From Phoma sp. XZ068 (taxonomy: Eukaryota > Ascomycota > Dothideomycetes > Pleosporales > Didymellaceae): DNA of 64,000 nucleotides. Location of the stretch: assembly GCA_004835665.1 (NCBI GenBank), contig RBKR01000030.1:1-64000 (forward strand). The letters run 5' to 3'. Both the position numbers and the translations under genes were made by a program. How positions within the stretch are numbered: position 1 is the first letter of the stretch; every line of letters starts with the position of its first letter. The notes under the pieces are model-generated. The model made no database searches, was not told where the DNA came from, and saw only the letters and a list, made by a program, of their open reading frames with translations. Below, in pieces: positions 8,849 to 18,362 of this stretch.

Positions 8849-10642
8849 ATGTCACCATCTAATCTACCCTGGATCTCCGCGTTGGAAGATGCCGCCGAGC
8901 AATTCGATGGCGGGCCCCGGAGCTTCCCGCTAGCCAGCGAGTCGAGCTTTGCCCACAGGCTCGCATACGACCCGCCGAACCTGGACTACCGAAAGCTGTT
9001 TTGGAACAAGGCCACTGTCTCGGACTCGCAGCGTGATGCTCTATTGCGCCCGCACAGCGCAGGCTGGCTGATTCCGGCCGAGACGAGTGTCTGCAAGCCT
9101 GTCTTTGTCGCCCACTCCGCGCTGTCGGCGATATGGCTGTTGAAGGAGACGCTCGACGAGGACGCGCTGCCTGCTGATGCTTGGGCCCGGCTGGTCTCTG
9201 CAGCGCAGGATCTTGCCAGCAGCCCGAGCGACGGCTTCCAGAAGGAACCCCCTTCAGCGCAGCGGCCCCGCGATTCCCCACCACCGTCGACAAAGCGTGC
9301 TGCTGCATCCAGCTCAGCGCGGCCGTTGAAGCGCCTCCGACAAGCCACCGAGCCTCCCAGCCCTGCGACGCCGCTGGAAGCAGAGGACGAAGCGGAGGAA
9401 CCTGAGCAGCTTGCGCCGCCCTGCGAACCCGAGGCGGCCGAGGACCCCAAAGAGCCCGTCCATGGACAGGTTGGACAGGAGGAACCCGCCCAGATCACAA
9501 GCGTCTCTAACAAAAACCGCCGTGCTGAGCGGGAGCGCGCCAGGAAGCTGGAGCTCATACGAGCGCAGAAGAAACAGGACCTTGGGTTGGTACCGCCGCC
9601 CGACTCAGCGTCTCGCAGGGAACACGGTGCCTATGCCTCCATCTCGCGGCAGGATGAGCCGTTCATCTCTTGGATCCTCAAGCAGCCGGTCGATGATGGC
9701 GACAACCTGTACAGCAGTGCCCCAGCGCCTTACCTGACAGCTTCTGGCATGCTCGACAAGGCCCGCTCCATCGGCAATAATACCTCCCAGGCCTCTGCGG
9801 CTGCCTTTCTGCGGAGCTGGCGCACACAAGGTTCACCCTTTGCGCAGGAGTCCGTGGAGGATCGCCCGCCCGCTTCCTCGCGCACCCGCTGGTCGCTGTC
9901 GCAGAAGAGCAGTGCCTCGACGGTGCCGAAGAGCGCGCTCGCCTCCGCCTGGAGCCTGTGCGATCGCTACGAGCAGGAGCTGGATATCATCCATATCAAG
10001 TACCGCTGGGCCATGGCTTTCCTCGGCAAGGCGTACACCGAGAGGATGGACCAGATCAAGGAGCAAGACGTCGCCCGCAGCAGGGATGCCAAGAACCGAG
10101 GCGGCAGGGGCAAAGTCAGCTCCGAGGCCATGGACGCCCTGCTGCTGTCCGTCACCGCTACGTCGGGGCGTCAGCAGCGTCAGCGATTCAAGAAGCGGCT
10201 GCACCAAGCGCTCCGCTGGTACGAAGCAGCCAAGCAGCTTGGCTGGGGTATGCTCTGCCTGATGCCGCACGACATCATCTCCAACTCGTGGGTCGAGAAC
10301 GATCTCCGCATCCCCTTCTGGCACATCTGGCTCACGTTGGTTGCGAAGGCGAATCCGGTGGCCCACAAAGCAAGCATGGCCTTGGACGCCTGGCTAGGCT
10401 CAGAAGGCATCTCTGGCGGATCCATCAGCGAGAAGGCAACGCTGTCGATCGAGGCAAACACGCCGACATCAGCGACGCAAGTGGAGGAGATTGAAGACAG
10501 CGAGCTGGAAGACGGCGAAGATGGTGACAACCACAGCGTCAAGCCTGCGCCCTCCCAAAGGACTACAAACAGCCCTGCGGCCGCCCGTGCAATGCGCCAG
10601 CTTACCTTGATCGAGCTCTGTAAGCCTTTTGCAGGCACATAG
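8849..10642 (+). CDS. Hypothetical protein, divergent partner of telomeric helicase
   Basis: A 597-residue intronless protein I do not recognise. Visible parts: an N-terminal 1-125 segment with tryptophans and predicted helices; a serine/proline-rich linker with basic patches near 149-164 (KRAAASSSARPLKRLR) that could be a nuclear signal; an acidic proline-rich stretch 170-205; a highly charged basic helix near 221-243 (RRAERERARKLELIRAQKK); and a C-terminal helical domain about 360-515 with basic segment RQRFKKRLHQ and aromatic-rich segment SWVENDLRIPFWHIWL. The tail is acidic. The charge pattern suggests a nuclear, nucleic-acid-associated protein, but that is inference. Codon use and GC content match the helicase gene. 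Its ATG is 213 bp from the helicase ATG in the opposite direction, and the pair stands alone between telomeric repeats and RIP-mutated DNA. It is intact, so it is probably under selection. Confidence 0.8.
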   Translation: MSPSNLPWISALEDAAEQFDGGPRSFPLASESSFAHRLAYDPPNLDYRKLFWNKATVSDSQRDALLRPHSAGWLIPAETSVCKPVFVAHSALSAIWLLKETLDEDALPADAWARLVSAAQDLASSPSDGFQKEPPSAQRPRDSPPPSTKRAAASSSARPLKRLRQATEPPSPATPLEAEDEAEEPEQLAPPCEPEAAEDPKEPVHGQVGQEEPAQITSVSNKNRRAERERARKLELIRAQKKQDLGLVPPPDSASRREHGAYASISRQDEPFISWILKQPVDDGDNLYSSAPAPYLTASGMLDKARSIGNNTSQASAAAFLRSWRTQGSPFAQESVEDRPPASSRTRWSLSQKSSASTVPKSALASAWSLCDRYEQELDIIHIKYRWAMAFLGKAYTERMDQIKEQDVARSRDAKNRGGRGKVSSEAMDALLLSVTATSGRQQRQRFKKRLHQALRWYEAAKQLGWGMLCLMPHDIISNSWVENDLRIPFWHIWLTLVAKANPVAHKASMALDAWLGSEGISGGSISEKATLSIEANTPTSATQVEEIEDSELEDGEDGDNHSVKPAPSQRTTNSPAAARAMRQLTLIELCKPFAGT

Positions 10643-11009
10643 TGTGCTGTAATCAATTGCTCTGTGCTGTGCATTTAGTGTGTTACTTTCTTGCGTTGGT
10701 GTTTACAGTGTTGATGTTCTGCTGTGTTGATGCAGTTGTTGTCCGCGCGCTAGCGCAACCCTAACCACAACATTAAACCCTACCCCCATGATTTACAAAG
10801 CCGATTTCGCTACAACTTGCACAGGTAATGCGGGTTATTGTCGCAAAACATATGTCCAAGTTTGAAGCAGATCCAATCTGTTGTTGCAGAACGACCGTAG
10901 TTGGGAGAAAAACCAACCGTACCCATGATAAGATATCCGCGGCAAATCTGTAGCCCTGGTCCCTAACAAATCCGTACCCCTAAATCAACCATTGGAATGG
11001 TTGGCCTAC
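10643..11009. other. Intergenic, normal composition
   Basis: 3' flank of the preceding gene. I see no gene. One degenerate telomere-like word (CAACCCTAACCACAAC) lies near 10755-10770. Composition changes to AT-rich at about 11010. Confidence 0.5.
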
Positions 11010-12138
11010 CCATCTGGGTTAGGCTGCTAGTAAGGACGCTAGCTATAGCTAATAGAAGGTAGTAGGTTAGCTAGGGCCTGCTGCTAGCAGGGAGTAAGAA
11101 AGTAGTATAAAGCTAGTCCCTTAAGTACTATAGTAAGTTAATATATATAGCTTAGTAGCTAGTACTAGATAGCCTTATACTTCTAGTAGGTACTTTTAAC
11201 TAGCTTAGTAAGTAGGGGCGCTTTAAAGGGCTAACTAGCTATAAAGCTATTTACCTTATATAGAGTAAAGATATTAATCTTTTTATTCTCTAGAATAAGC
11301 TTATATATAGACTTAATTAAGGTATTAAAGGCCTAGTATAAGGTAGCTAGCCTAGGCTTGCTAGTAAAGGGAGGGGCTAGTAGCTAAGTAACCTTAGGTA
11401 GGCTATAGCTCTATAGGTAGGTAGCCTAGCCTATCTTCTTAACCTAGAGTAAGTTATAGATTAGGTAGTAGGTAGAAGTAGTTATAGTAAGTACTCTACC
11501 TACCTACTTTACCTTAGCTACTTAGTTAAGCTAGGCCTTAAGGTCTACCTAGGTCTAGTAGAAAGGTTAGGTAAATATACTACTATTACTAGCTATAGTA
11601 GAGGTAGTAGCTATAGCACTCTCTACTTCTTTTTTTTTTCTCTTTCTCCCTCTTCTACTCTAAGAGTAATATACTAGAGCTAACTAGTAAGGCTATTATT
11701 TCTTAAGCACTAGTAAGGTATATCTAGCTTCTAAAGAAGCTTCTCTTTTAAGGTAAGCTTAATAGTATAACTATACTTTAGCTTAGGCCTCTAGTTATAT
11801 ATAGTATAGTAGTATATATATATATAGTAAAGGTAGTAGCTAAGAAATTAGTAGTACTTACTTAAAAAGGTATTAGTAAGTATATAGTAAAGGGCCTAGT
11901 AGACTAGTAGTGCTAGAATAGAGGGAGGGAGAGTAGGTAGGTATAGCTAGTTCCTTTAGTAGTAGTATAGCTCCTAGGCTCTAGTATTAGCCTTAGTATA
12001 TATTAAGATAGGGTAAGTATTAAAATAGAGGGTCTTCTAGGCAGCTAGGAGGCAGGTATAGTCTCTTCTACTATAGCTATATAGCCTTATACTACTAAAG
12101 TAGTAAAGAATAAGAGTAAGTAAGATTGCTATCTAGTA
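11010..12138. repeat. RIP-degraded AT-rich DNA, left flank of transposon
   Basis: TA, CTAG and TAGT words dominate; CA and TG dinucleotides are almost absent on both strands and every frame is full of stops. This is the expected result of exhaustive CpA-to-TpA RIP on a repeat. I cannot assign the original repeat family. It is continuous with 14003-15290 once the intact transposon is removed. Confidence 0.85.
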
Positions 12139-14000
12139 ACGTACCTCACGGGCGAGCCGGTCACCCGAGCGAGCCGGTCACTTTTGCCAAGACCACACCA
12201 ACACTGCAACTACTTTGCAACACTACAGTGTACAACTAGAATGTACTGTAGGCTAAAGTGTATTAAACTAATCTACAGTACTTTGCGCATCATTATTGCA
12301 TGTTCGCGCGTTGTGCCCTGCCTCACCACACGTGCCACAGCGTCTTAAAGGCTGAGTGCCAGGTTCAACACGCGCTCTCTTCTTTGCCTTCTTTCCATCG
12401 CTGCGAGCGTTAAACTCCTTTAGAGTAGTTAGCCGCAATCCTTCACTAAACGTTAGTGTCCCTTCACGCTGGATTCGCTTTCTTTTGTGTGATTTACGGC
12501 GTGTAGCGGCCTCATTAGCTGCTTCAAGGTCTGCAACTTGGTTGCGCACCAAAACTAGTGAATGCGCTATCATCTCTGCGCCTTTGGTGAGCTGATTAAG
12601 GGCATTAACCATTGAAGTTGGCGAGCTGTCAGCGTGTCTCTGAATCCTTTCTCGAATCAGCTTCGATTGTGACCCAAATTCTAGGGTGTTGCTTGGTGTT
12701 CTAGACTCCCACGTACTCTCATCCACAGTAGGTAGTGGTGGAGTACACAACCGCACTTCGAGCTTTGATATCACAGCCTCTGGGTCAAGTGGGACCAGGC
12801 CAGCACCTCTGAATCCTCCCTGTATGTTGCTCTTAGTGATTGAGGCGTCAAAAGCTGCTTTAAAGCACGGCAAGAACTCAAGTTTAGTGATGCGAGTAAT
12901 CTTGCTCCGCATTAGCTGCTCAGCTTGGCGGCCATATGCCTTCTTCAGAGAGGCAAAACATCCCACATCAAGCGGCTGCAGCAGGTGCGACGAGTGTGGA
13001 GGCATACACAGAGTGATAATCTTGTGTTCCTCACAGTACTGGTGGAAATCAACCGAGTTGTGGCTCTCATGGCCGTCCAGAACAAGCAGCCGATAGCTGC
13101 CAACAGTGCGCGCCTTGGTGTGCTCATCAAAGTGCTTTAACCACTTAACTCCAAGCTCATTGTTTGTCCAGCCGTTGTTAGAGACATTAAGAACCCAGTT
13201 GTTAGGTATACTAGGCTCTTTGTACCAGGCAGAGAGGTGGTGCTTGCCAGAGAAGATGATAAAGGGTGGGATGGCCCACCCCTTTGCATTGATGCCCTGG
13301 ATGATACTAGTCCACTCTCGGTCGCCCTGCTGCACTGTCTTTGGCCTTCCTCGACGCTCAGAGCCTGTGACAACAGCTCCTGTGGATATAACGCCCATCA
13401 TAAACCCAGACTCATCGAAGTTGTAGGTGTCGTCATCCAGAATACCATACTTAGCTTTGGTATTCTCTACAAGGCGGAACCAGCCCTGAATCACCCCGGG
13501 ATCCTCACAGAGGGCTCGCTTGTAGTCGTACTTCCGATTGAACTTGACTTTCAGCTCTGGCCGACGCTTAACAAAGGTGCTAGCCCAGTTCTTGCCAACA
13601 GGGGGCTGGTGGCGCTCAGCAAGGAGAGAATTAGCCATATCCTCCACATCAGCAAGCCGGGGCGAGTATCCTCGCGCGTCCAGCTTTAATACATGCTGGA
13701 CAATCACCTCCTCTTCAGTGCTTTTCAGCTTCATTGAGTTGGGCTTGCAATCGCGTCGTGGGGAGGTTCCAGCAAGTCGATCACTAAGCGTGCTTTGAGA
13801 GACTTTGTAGATAGCTGCAGCGCGTCGCTGAGACAGTGTCGCGTCTTGTTTAATAGCCTGGAGGGCAAGCTGTATATCTGCTTCGTTTAAGGGCCTTGTT
13901 GCGTTACTGCGTTGAGACATTGCAGGTAGAGTGAAGTTTGGTGTGGTCTTGGCAAAAGTGACCGGCTCGCTCGGGTGACCGGCTCGCCCGTGAGGTACGT
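12139..14000 (-). mobile_element. Fot1/pogo-type DNA transposon, family 1 (Molly-like), copy 1
   Basis: A complete 1862-bp element flanked by the TA target duplication (12137-12138 and 14001-14002). Perfect 63-bp terminal inverted repeats lie at 12139-12201 and 13938-14000, starting ACGTACCTCACGGG. Each holds two direct copies of GCGAGCCGGTCAC, likely transposase binding sites (inference). It encodes one transposase and shows no RIP, although both flanks are fully RIP-mutated, so it arrived after RIP of the host repeat. The line-by-line sequence matches copy 2 at 35719-37580. From memory the length equals that of Molly of Parastagonospora nodorum; this was not checked. Confidence 0.95.
12268..13920 (-). 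CDS. Fot1/pogo-like DDE transposase, family 1, copy 1
   Basis: A 550-residue transposase that cuts and pastes its element at TA sites. An N-terminal psq-type helix-turn-helix at about 12-52 is followed by a CENP-B-type DNA-binding domain at about 64-135. The DDE catalytic domain has D169 (YNFDESGF), D282 (LVLDGHESH) and D318 (LLQPLDVGCF). Near the C-terminus is a CCHC zinc knuckle, C528-x2-C531-x4-H536-x4-C541. The length is usual for the family and all catalytic residues are present, so it may be active. The ATG is 18 bp inside the right inverted repeat. The protein is identical to that at 35848-37500. Confidence 0.95.
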   Translation of the reverse strand: MSQRSNATRPLNEADIQLALQAIKQDATLSQRRAAAIYKVSQSTLSDRLAGTSPRRDCKPNSMKLKSTEEEVIVQHVLKLDARGYSPRLADVEDMANSLLAERHQPPVGKNWASTFVKRRPELKVKFNRKYDYKRALCEDPGVIQGWFRLVENTKAKYGILDDDTYNFDESGFMMGVISTGAVVTGSERRGRPKTVQQGDREWTSIIQGINAKGWAIPPFIIFSGKHHLSAWYKEPSIPNNWVLNVSNNGWTNNELGVKWLKHFDEHTKARTVGSYRLLVLDGHESHNSVDFHQYCEEHKIITLCMPPHSSHLLQPLDVGCFASLKKAYGRQAEQLMRSKITRITKLEFLPCFKAAFDASITKSNIQGGFRGAGLVPLDPEAVISKLEVRLCTPPLPTVDESTWESRTPSNTLEFGSQSKLIRERIQRHADSSPTSMVNALNQLTKGAEMIAHSLVLVRNQVADLEAANEAATRRKSHKRKRIQREGTLTFSEGLRLTTLKEFNARSDGKKAKKRARVEPGTQPLRRCGTCGEAGHNARTCNNDAQSTVD

Positions 14001-14002
14001 TA

Positions 14003-15290
14003 TATTTAGTAGGCTAGAAAGTAGCCTAGTACCTCTATATAGATAACTAGATCTAGTAGGTAGTTAGCTTAAGTAGATAGTAAGTAGCCTTAAAAGTAAG
14101 TAGGTAAGAAGAAGGAAGTAGTTAGAGGTAGAAAAGGAGTAGGTTAAGAAGAGAGAAAAGTATAGGTAGATAGAGGAGAAGAGGCTATTTATAGTAGAGC
14201 TAGGCTTTAAAAAAGAGTATATAAAATAAATAAGAGATAGAGATAGAAGAGGAGAGAGTAAATTTAAGGTATATTTTTTCTATAACTACTTTTAAGAAGA
14301 GAAAGCTACCTCTTTTTTCTCTTACTAGCTAGCGTGCCCTAAAGGCTTATCTTAAGGTATGCCTCTAGCTATTATCTCTCTTCTCCTCTTCTCTCTACTC
14401 TATACTCTTAAATTCTATACTAACCTATAGAGTAGGGCTATTAGAGAGAAAAGTAGGTAGGTTCCTCTTAGAGATAAGAGAAAAGAAAGAAAAATAGTAG
14501 TTTTCTTGCGCTATAAGTGTTAGGCCTAATTTAGTTATATAACTCTAATACTATACTTATTTTAATAATATTTAGACCTAAATATTAGTATTATATTAGT
14601 TAGAATATACTCTAATAGGTTAGAGTAGCTTAGTAAGCTTAGTTACCTAAGGTTATAATAAAGCTTACCTAAGGTTATAATAGAGCTTACCTATAGTTAT
14701 CCTATAAGTAGAATAAGAGCTATTTAGCTCTAGAAGCCTAGTATACTACTATAGTACTCTACTATCTAAGGTAGACTAGTTTTACTAATTAAGACCTTTA
14801 CTTATATCTTTCTACTCTAGGTACTAACCTATAGAACTTTTTTTCCTACTAGAGTACTAGAGGCTCCTTAGCTAATTAATTTAAGTAGTTCTAAAATAGG
14901 GGGATTTTATATATTATAGCTAGTATTATATACTAGATATCCTAAAAATACTCTATTAATAACTAGAACCTAATAATATTATATAATAATATATAATATG
15001 CTAATAGCTAGTAATATTACTCTAGTAATATATATTATTTATAGCAACACTTACTCTATATAATTTATATATACTATAGTAAGCAAGCTATAGTTATCTA
15101 TATTAAGCTACTACTATACGCTTAGACAGTGTTACTAGTGGCTTAATAGGCCCTTTAAGAACTAGGCACCTGCTTTATCCTCTACTAGTTACCTATATAC
15201 TAAAGTATCTAGTGCTATTGGCTAAGAAACTACTAGTAGCTAATGTTAAGATGCGGGGTCTTGTAATGCTAGGAATATATAATATAGGCT
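14003..15290. repeat. RIP-degraded AT-rich DNA, right flank of transposon
   Basis: Same composition as 11010-12138, with purine-rich and AT-rich stretches and no open frame of note. No repeat family can be assigned. It grades back to normal composition at about 15290. Confidence 0.8.
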
Positions 15291-15520
15291 GATTAATATT
15301 AGCCTTCTGCCTAATTCGCGCTGTCAAACTTTCCTGCTACTATAATGCATGACTATGGGCACAAAGGCCCTGGTGGAGGAAATCGTTGCAAGCCTGTTGT
15401 CAAGATAGGCGATGAAGGCAATGGTTATGTGACTTTAGCCACGTGACTGAATAGCGCCAATGTCTAGTTCGGGAGCCTAGCTTGAGTAATGCGACAACTC
15501 TTACACCCCACACATTTTGA

Positions 15521-15970
15521 CAACATGCGAAGATCTTTCACTTCAGAGAGGAGGACAAGTGCGAGTGTGGGGCGAGGGAGACGGTTGTGCACGTGCTGGT
15601 GGACTGGCCGAGGCTGAGAGAACCCAGGCAGCAGCTTCGGAGCAGGATAGGAGACGCGTTCAACAGCATCGCAGAGATGCTGGGAGGTAAGCGACAAGGA
15701 CAAGCGAAAGGATGGAAAAGCAACGATAGTGTGCTGGAGGCGGTACTCGACTTCGCGGAAGCGTCCAAGAGGTTCACATCAAGGGTTCTAGAGCGACCCT
15801 AGAAGAGGGGTCGCGGGTAAGGCGACCATCACAGGCCACAACGAGGCTAGAATGTCGTGCATGTAGCGATACAGTGTAGAGTAGCTGTAGAAGGATAGAC
15901 TGTAGTAGTGGTAGCCTGCATATCCTACGGGAGAGGTCAGGGTAAATGAAGTGACGACGACGACGACGAA
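15521..15970 (+). pseudogene. 3' end of a LINE (non-LTR retrotransposon)
   Basis: An open fragment at 15521-15802 encodes the C-terminal tail of a non-LTR reverse transcriptase. It begins with a zinc-binding motif of the zf-RVT kind (KCECGARETVVHVLVD, followed by WPRL where a cysteine is usual), then a helical tail. A stop is reached 150 bp before a (GAC)n run, GACGACGACGACGACGA, at 15953-15969, like the short tandem tails of some LINEs. The rest of the element is missing, as expected for 5' truncation, and the piece is not RIP-mutated. Homology is from motif recognition only. Confidence 0.6.
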
Positions 15971-16189
15971 GTGTAACGGTGCATCCCTAACACCTTATGA
16001 CAAAATCGGATATGCACCCCATTGTAGGCCTAGCTCACATTGGCATCTTGCTTATTTGCATGAAGACACTGCCCACTACGACCTACGATCGAGATTAAAG
16101 CAAAAAAGAAAGGTTGTATAAACTGTCTAGTCCAAGTCTGGTCTCAAATCGAAGCATTAAGGGTTTAGGATTAACAACCCGTCCGAGAG

Positions 16190-16325
16190 TGCAACGGTAA
16201 GCATAAAGTAGGGACGCATAAGGAAGGAAGGAAGGAAGGTAAGCCTAAAGAAGGGACGTAAGCATGAGAAAGGGATGCAGTAAGTGAGTAAGCATCAAGA
16301 AGGTAGGCATTAAGAGGTTATTTAG
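16190..16325. repeat. Degenerate short repeat (GGTAAGCAT / GGAA)
   Basis: Repeated GGTAAGCAT-AAGAAGGGACG-like words and a (GGAA)4 run at about 16221-16239. They lie between two LINE fragments. No coding potential is seen. Confidence 0.5.
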
Positions 16326-16329
16326 TAGG

Positions 16330-16458
16330 AAGATCGTCCCGTCCAGCCAGCTGAAGAGCGGAGTCCTGAACATCAAGACGGCAAGCAGCAGAGAAGTCGA
16401 GGCGCTGCGACAGTTCGCGGACGACTGGGCACATAGCGTGCTCAAGAATTGGGCTTGA
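16330..16458 (+). pseudogene. Fragment of LINE ORF1 (gag-like)
   Basis: A 42-codon fragment with QLKSGVLNIKTASSREVEAL followed by RQFADDW, a pattern I associate with the ORF1 (gag-like) protein of fungal Tad-type LINEs. It ends at a TGA in place of further coding. It is probably a second LINE scrap near the 3' end at 15521. The assignment rests on a short motif and is tentative. Confidence 0.4.
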
Positions 16459-17083
16459 CCACGTCGACCGACCAGGCCACGGTGTCGCCATGATGCCTCA
16501 GTGGCAGTGGGTGCTGCGCCTGGGTGTTGGTTAGCCGAACGGCGTCTCTATCGGACGTATGCGTGCGATAAAGGGCATCGATACCAAAAAGTGAAGTCCT
16601 CTTGCTTTGGCACGCTACAAAGGCTTTCAAAGCTAAAGGCGTATTTGAAGATAGAACGAGGTTAAGGGGAGATGCCTCATCATTCTTCGCATCTTGAAGC
16701 AACTTCAATGGTGCACTTGCGCTCTACATGCCTAGGTTTTACGGGCCCTGCAAACCTCAACGAGCCTGGCATGGTATGCCAAGAGGCTCGTATGTACTCT
16801 TATAGATACGGCTAGACCTAAATAAGTATAAGATAACGTATCGCAAGAGCGATCGGCACACAGTGCGCTACAGTGCGTCGAACGTATCACACGTGTGATC
16901 TCACTTCAGTTTCTATAGCCCATGAACTGCGATCATTTAAAGCAAGCCACGTCAGCTCGTGTCGAACGGTCCGTATATATTCTGTGCAAAGTCTCCTCTT
17001 CGCCTTGTCCTCTTAACTTCACCCTATCGTTTCCAATCTCAATTCGTTTCGAATCTAAGGAAGTCCCCGAGGAGATCAACAGC
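16459..17083. other. Upstream region of MARVEL-type gene
   Basis: No separate gene is supported. The frame of the downstream gene is open back to an ATG at 16922, but those 54 codons look like translated leader sequence. Short frames on the minus strand at 16442-16708 have no recognisable domain. Confidence 0.4.
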
Positions 17084-17698
17084 ATGGGCAGAGTTGAGAA
17101 GGTCAGCAACATGAGCGAAGCTAAGAAGCTCAGCAACCTTAATAAAGAAAGCATAGCTGGATCAGACTACGACAGTGCTGATTCTGCTTCATCCTTTTTA
17201 AAATTGTCGATGCCGCCTCCACCCTATTTCGAAACACACTTTATCAACCTAAGCTCGTTCAAAGCCGTTATTATTGCTAGGCGAAACGAGCGCGCTGTCT
17301 CGCTCTTCTGGCTAACCTTCGGCCTCCTGCAATTCGCGTTCGCCCTTGCTTTGGGCATTTCCTACGCCATCAAACTCGACCACCGATACTCTGCCTTAAC
17401 TACCAATTTTATCTATGCAGAAGTCGTCTTCGGTCTCACTCTCTTAACTCTGATCATCGACTGCGTGACTGTACGATACTATCGGTTCATTTGGGCTTTT
17501 GAGTGGACATTAGCGATCTTGTGGATCGCTTGCTTTGGCATCTTCTACAGCGTGTATCTGAGCGGCGAAGTTCCGGCAGACTATGCAGTTGCAGACTTTG
17601 GGCGTATGAGATTGGCTGGCTGGTGTAACCTCGTCAATGCGGTACTGTGGCTGGCTAGTGCGCTGTTCTCGTCGGTCATGTATTGCTCTAGAATCTAA
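17084..17698 (+). CDS. MARVEL-like four-transmembrane protein
   Basis: A 204-residue membrane protein if started at the ATG at 17084; an in-frame ATG at 16922 would add 54 residues lacking domain character. A charged cytoplasmic-type N-terminus precedes four hydrophobic segments. In the longer numbering these are at about 126-148, 163-184, 192-213 and 231-253, with short loops. This four-helix layout with the FWLTFGLLQFAF start is typical of fungal MARVEL-domain proteins, which sit in the plasma or vesicle membrane. The exact role is unknown. The stop is TAA, and the frame continues in register for 36 more codons into a lysine-rich tail, described separately. Confidence 0.7.
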   Translation: MGRVEKVSNMSEAKKLSNLNKESIAGSDYDSADSASSFLKLSMPPPPYFETHFINLSSFKAVIIARRNERAVSLFWLTFGLLQFAFALALGISYAIKLDHRYSALTTNFIYAEVVFGLTLLTLIIDCVTVRYYRFIWAFEWTLAILWIACFGIFYSVYLSGEVPADYAVADFGRMRLAGWCNLVNAVLWLASALFSSVMYCSRI

Positions 17699-17809
17699 GC
17701 GGCTGTGAAGGGAAAGCTGGAGAAGAGAAGGCAGAGGAAGAAAGACAAGAATCTGGTTAACAAAATCAAGAAGATGGAAACCGGCAATACCGCAGTGGAG
17801 CAGGTTTAG
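17699..17809 (+). other. In-frame basic extension after the MARVEL gene stop
   Basis: Directly after the TAA at 17696-17698 the same frame runs 36 codons to TAG at 17807-17809. It is rich in lysine and arginine (KLEKRRQRKKDKNLVNKIKK). Fungal MARVEL proteins commonly end in such a basic cytoplasmic tail, so this may be the original C-terminus cut off by a CAA-to-TAA change, or a readthrough tail. Composition looks coding rather than random. Confidence 0.5.
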
Positions 17810-18362
17810 CTGCTATCAAAAGCATCGCGATGATGTCCGAGGTGTGTGAATAGAGGGTCGAGGCCTGCACTTCGCTTGTAGACTAAGTCGCATCCAGTTC
17901 GCTTGCTATCCAGGGTTACCATTGCAGATTCCTAAGGGTGGTTAACGCGTAATGAGCTATACTAAACAGCCCACTACTCCATGTATTTAAGCTTACATCA
18001 CGGACATCTTAGTAAAACACACCAATACACATATTTGTCTCCGACACCTCATACTTGCCTACATACTCCCTCAAATCTAGGCGCTGTCTTAGAATGTCGA
18101 TGTCCTAGAATGCGTAGTACACCAATCTCAATAGTGTCATTGCTTCGGAAACAGGCTTGTAAAGATTGGCAGGGGCCCTCGTGAACATTCATCGGCGTTC
18201 TATCGAAGACCTCAACTTGGCGGCTTATGGGTGGCCGTCCCCGGTAGATAGATGCGCATCCTGTGAATCCAGACGCACTATGTCAACTACAATAGAGAAG
18301 CATTGGAAGTAGTTTTTATGATGCATATTGAAGGTTTTCAGCTGACTAGCCTGGAAATCGAA
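17810..18362. other. Intergenic
   Basis: About 550 bp between convergent genes. Nothing beyond short non-conserved frames is seen; no repeat or RNA gene is recognised. Confidence 0.5.

Noticed and set aside
11010..12138. Search for a named transposon family in the RIP-mutated flank
   Set aside because: Conceptual translations gave no diagnostic motif in any frame, so no family is claimed.
17981..18184. Short plus-strand frame between convergent genes
   Set aside because: No domain or coding-like composition; probably chance.
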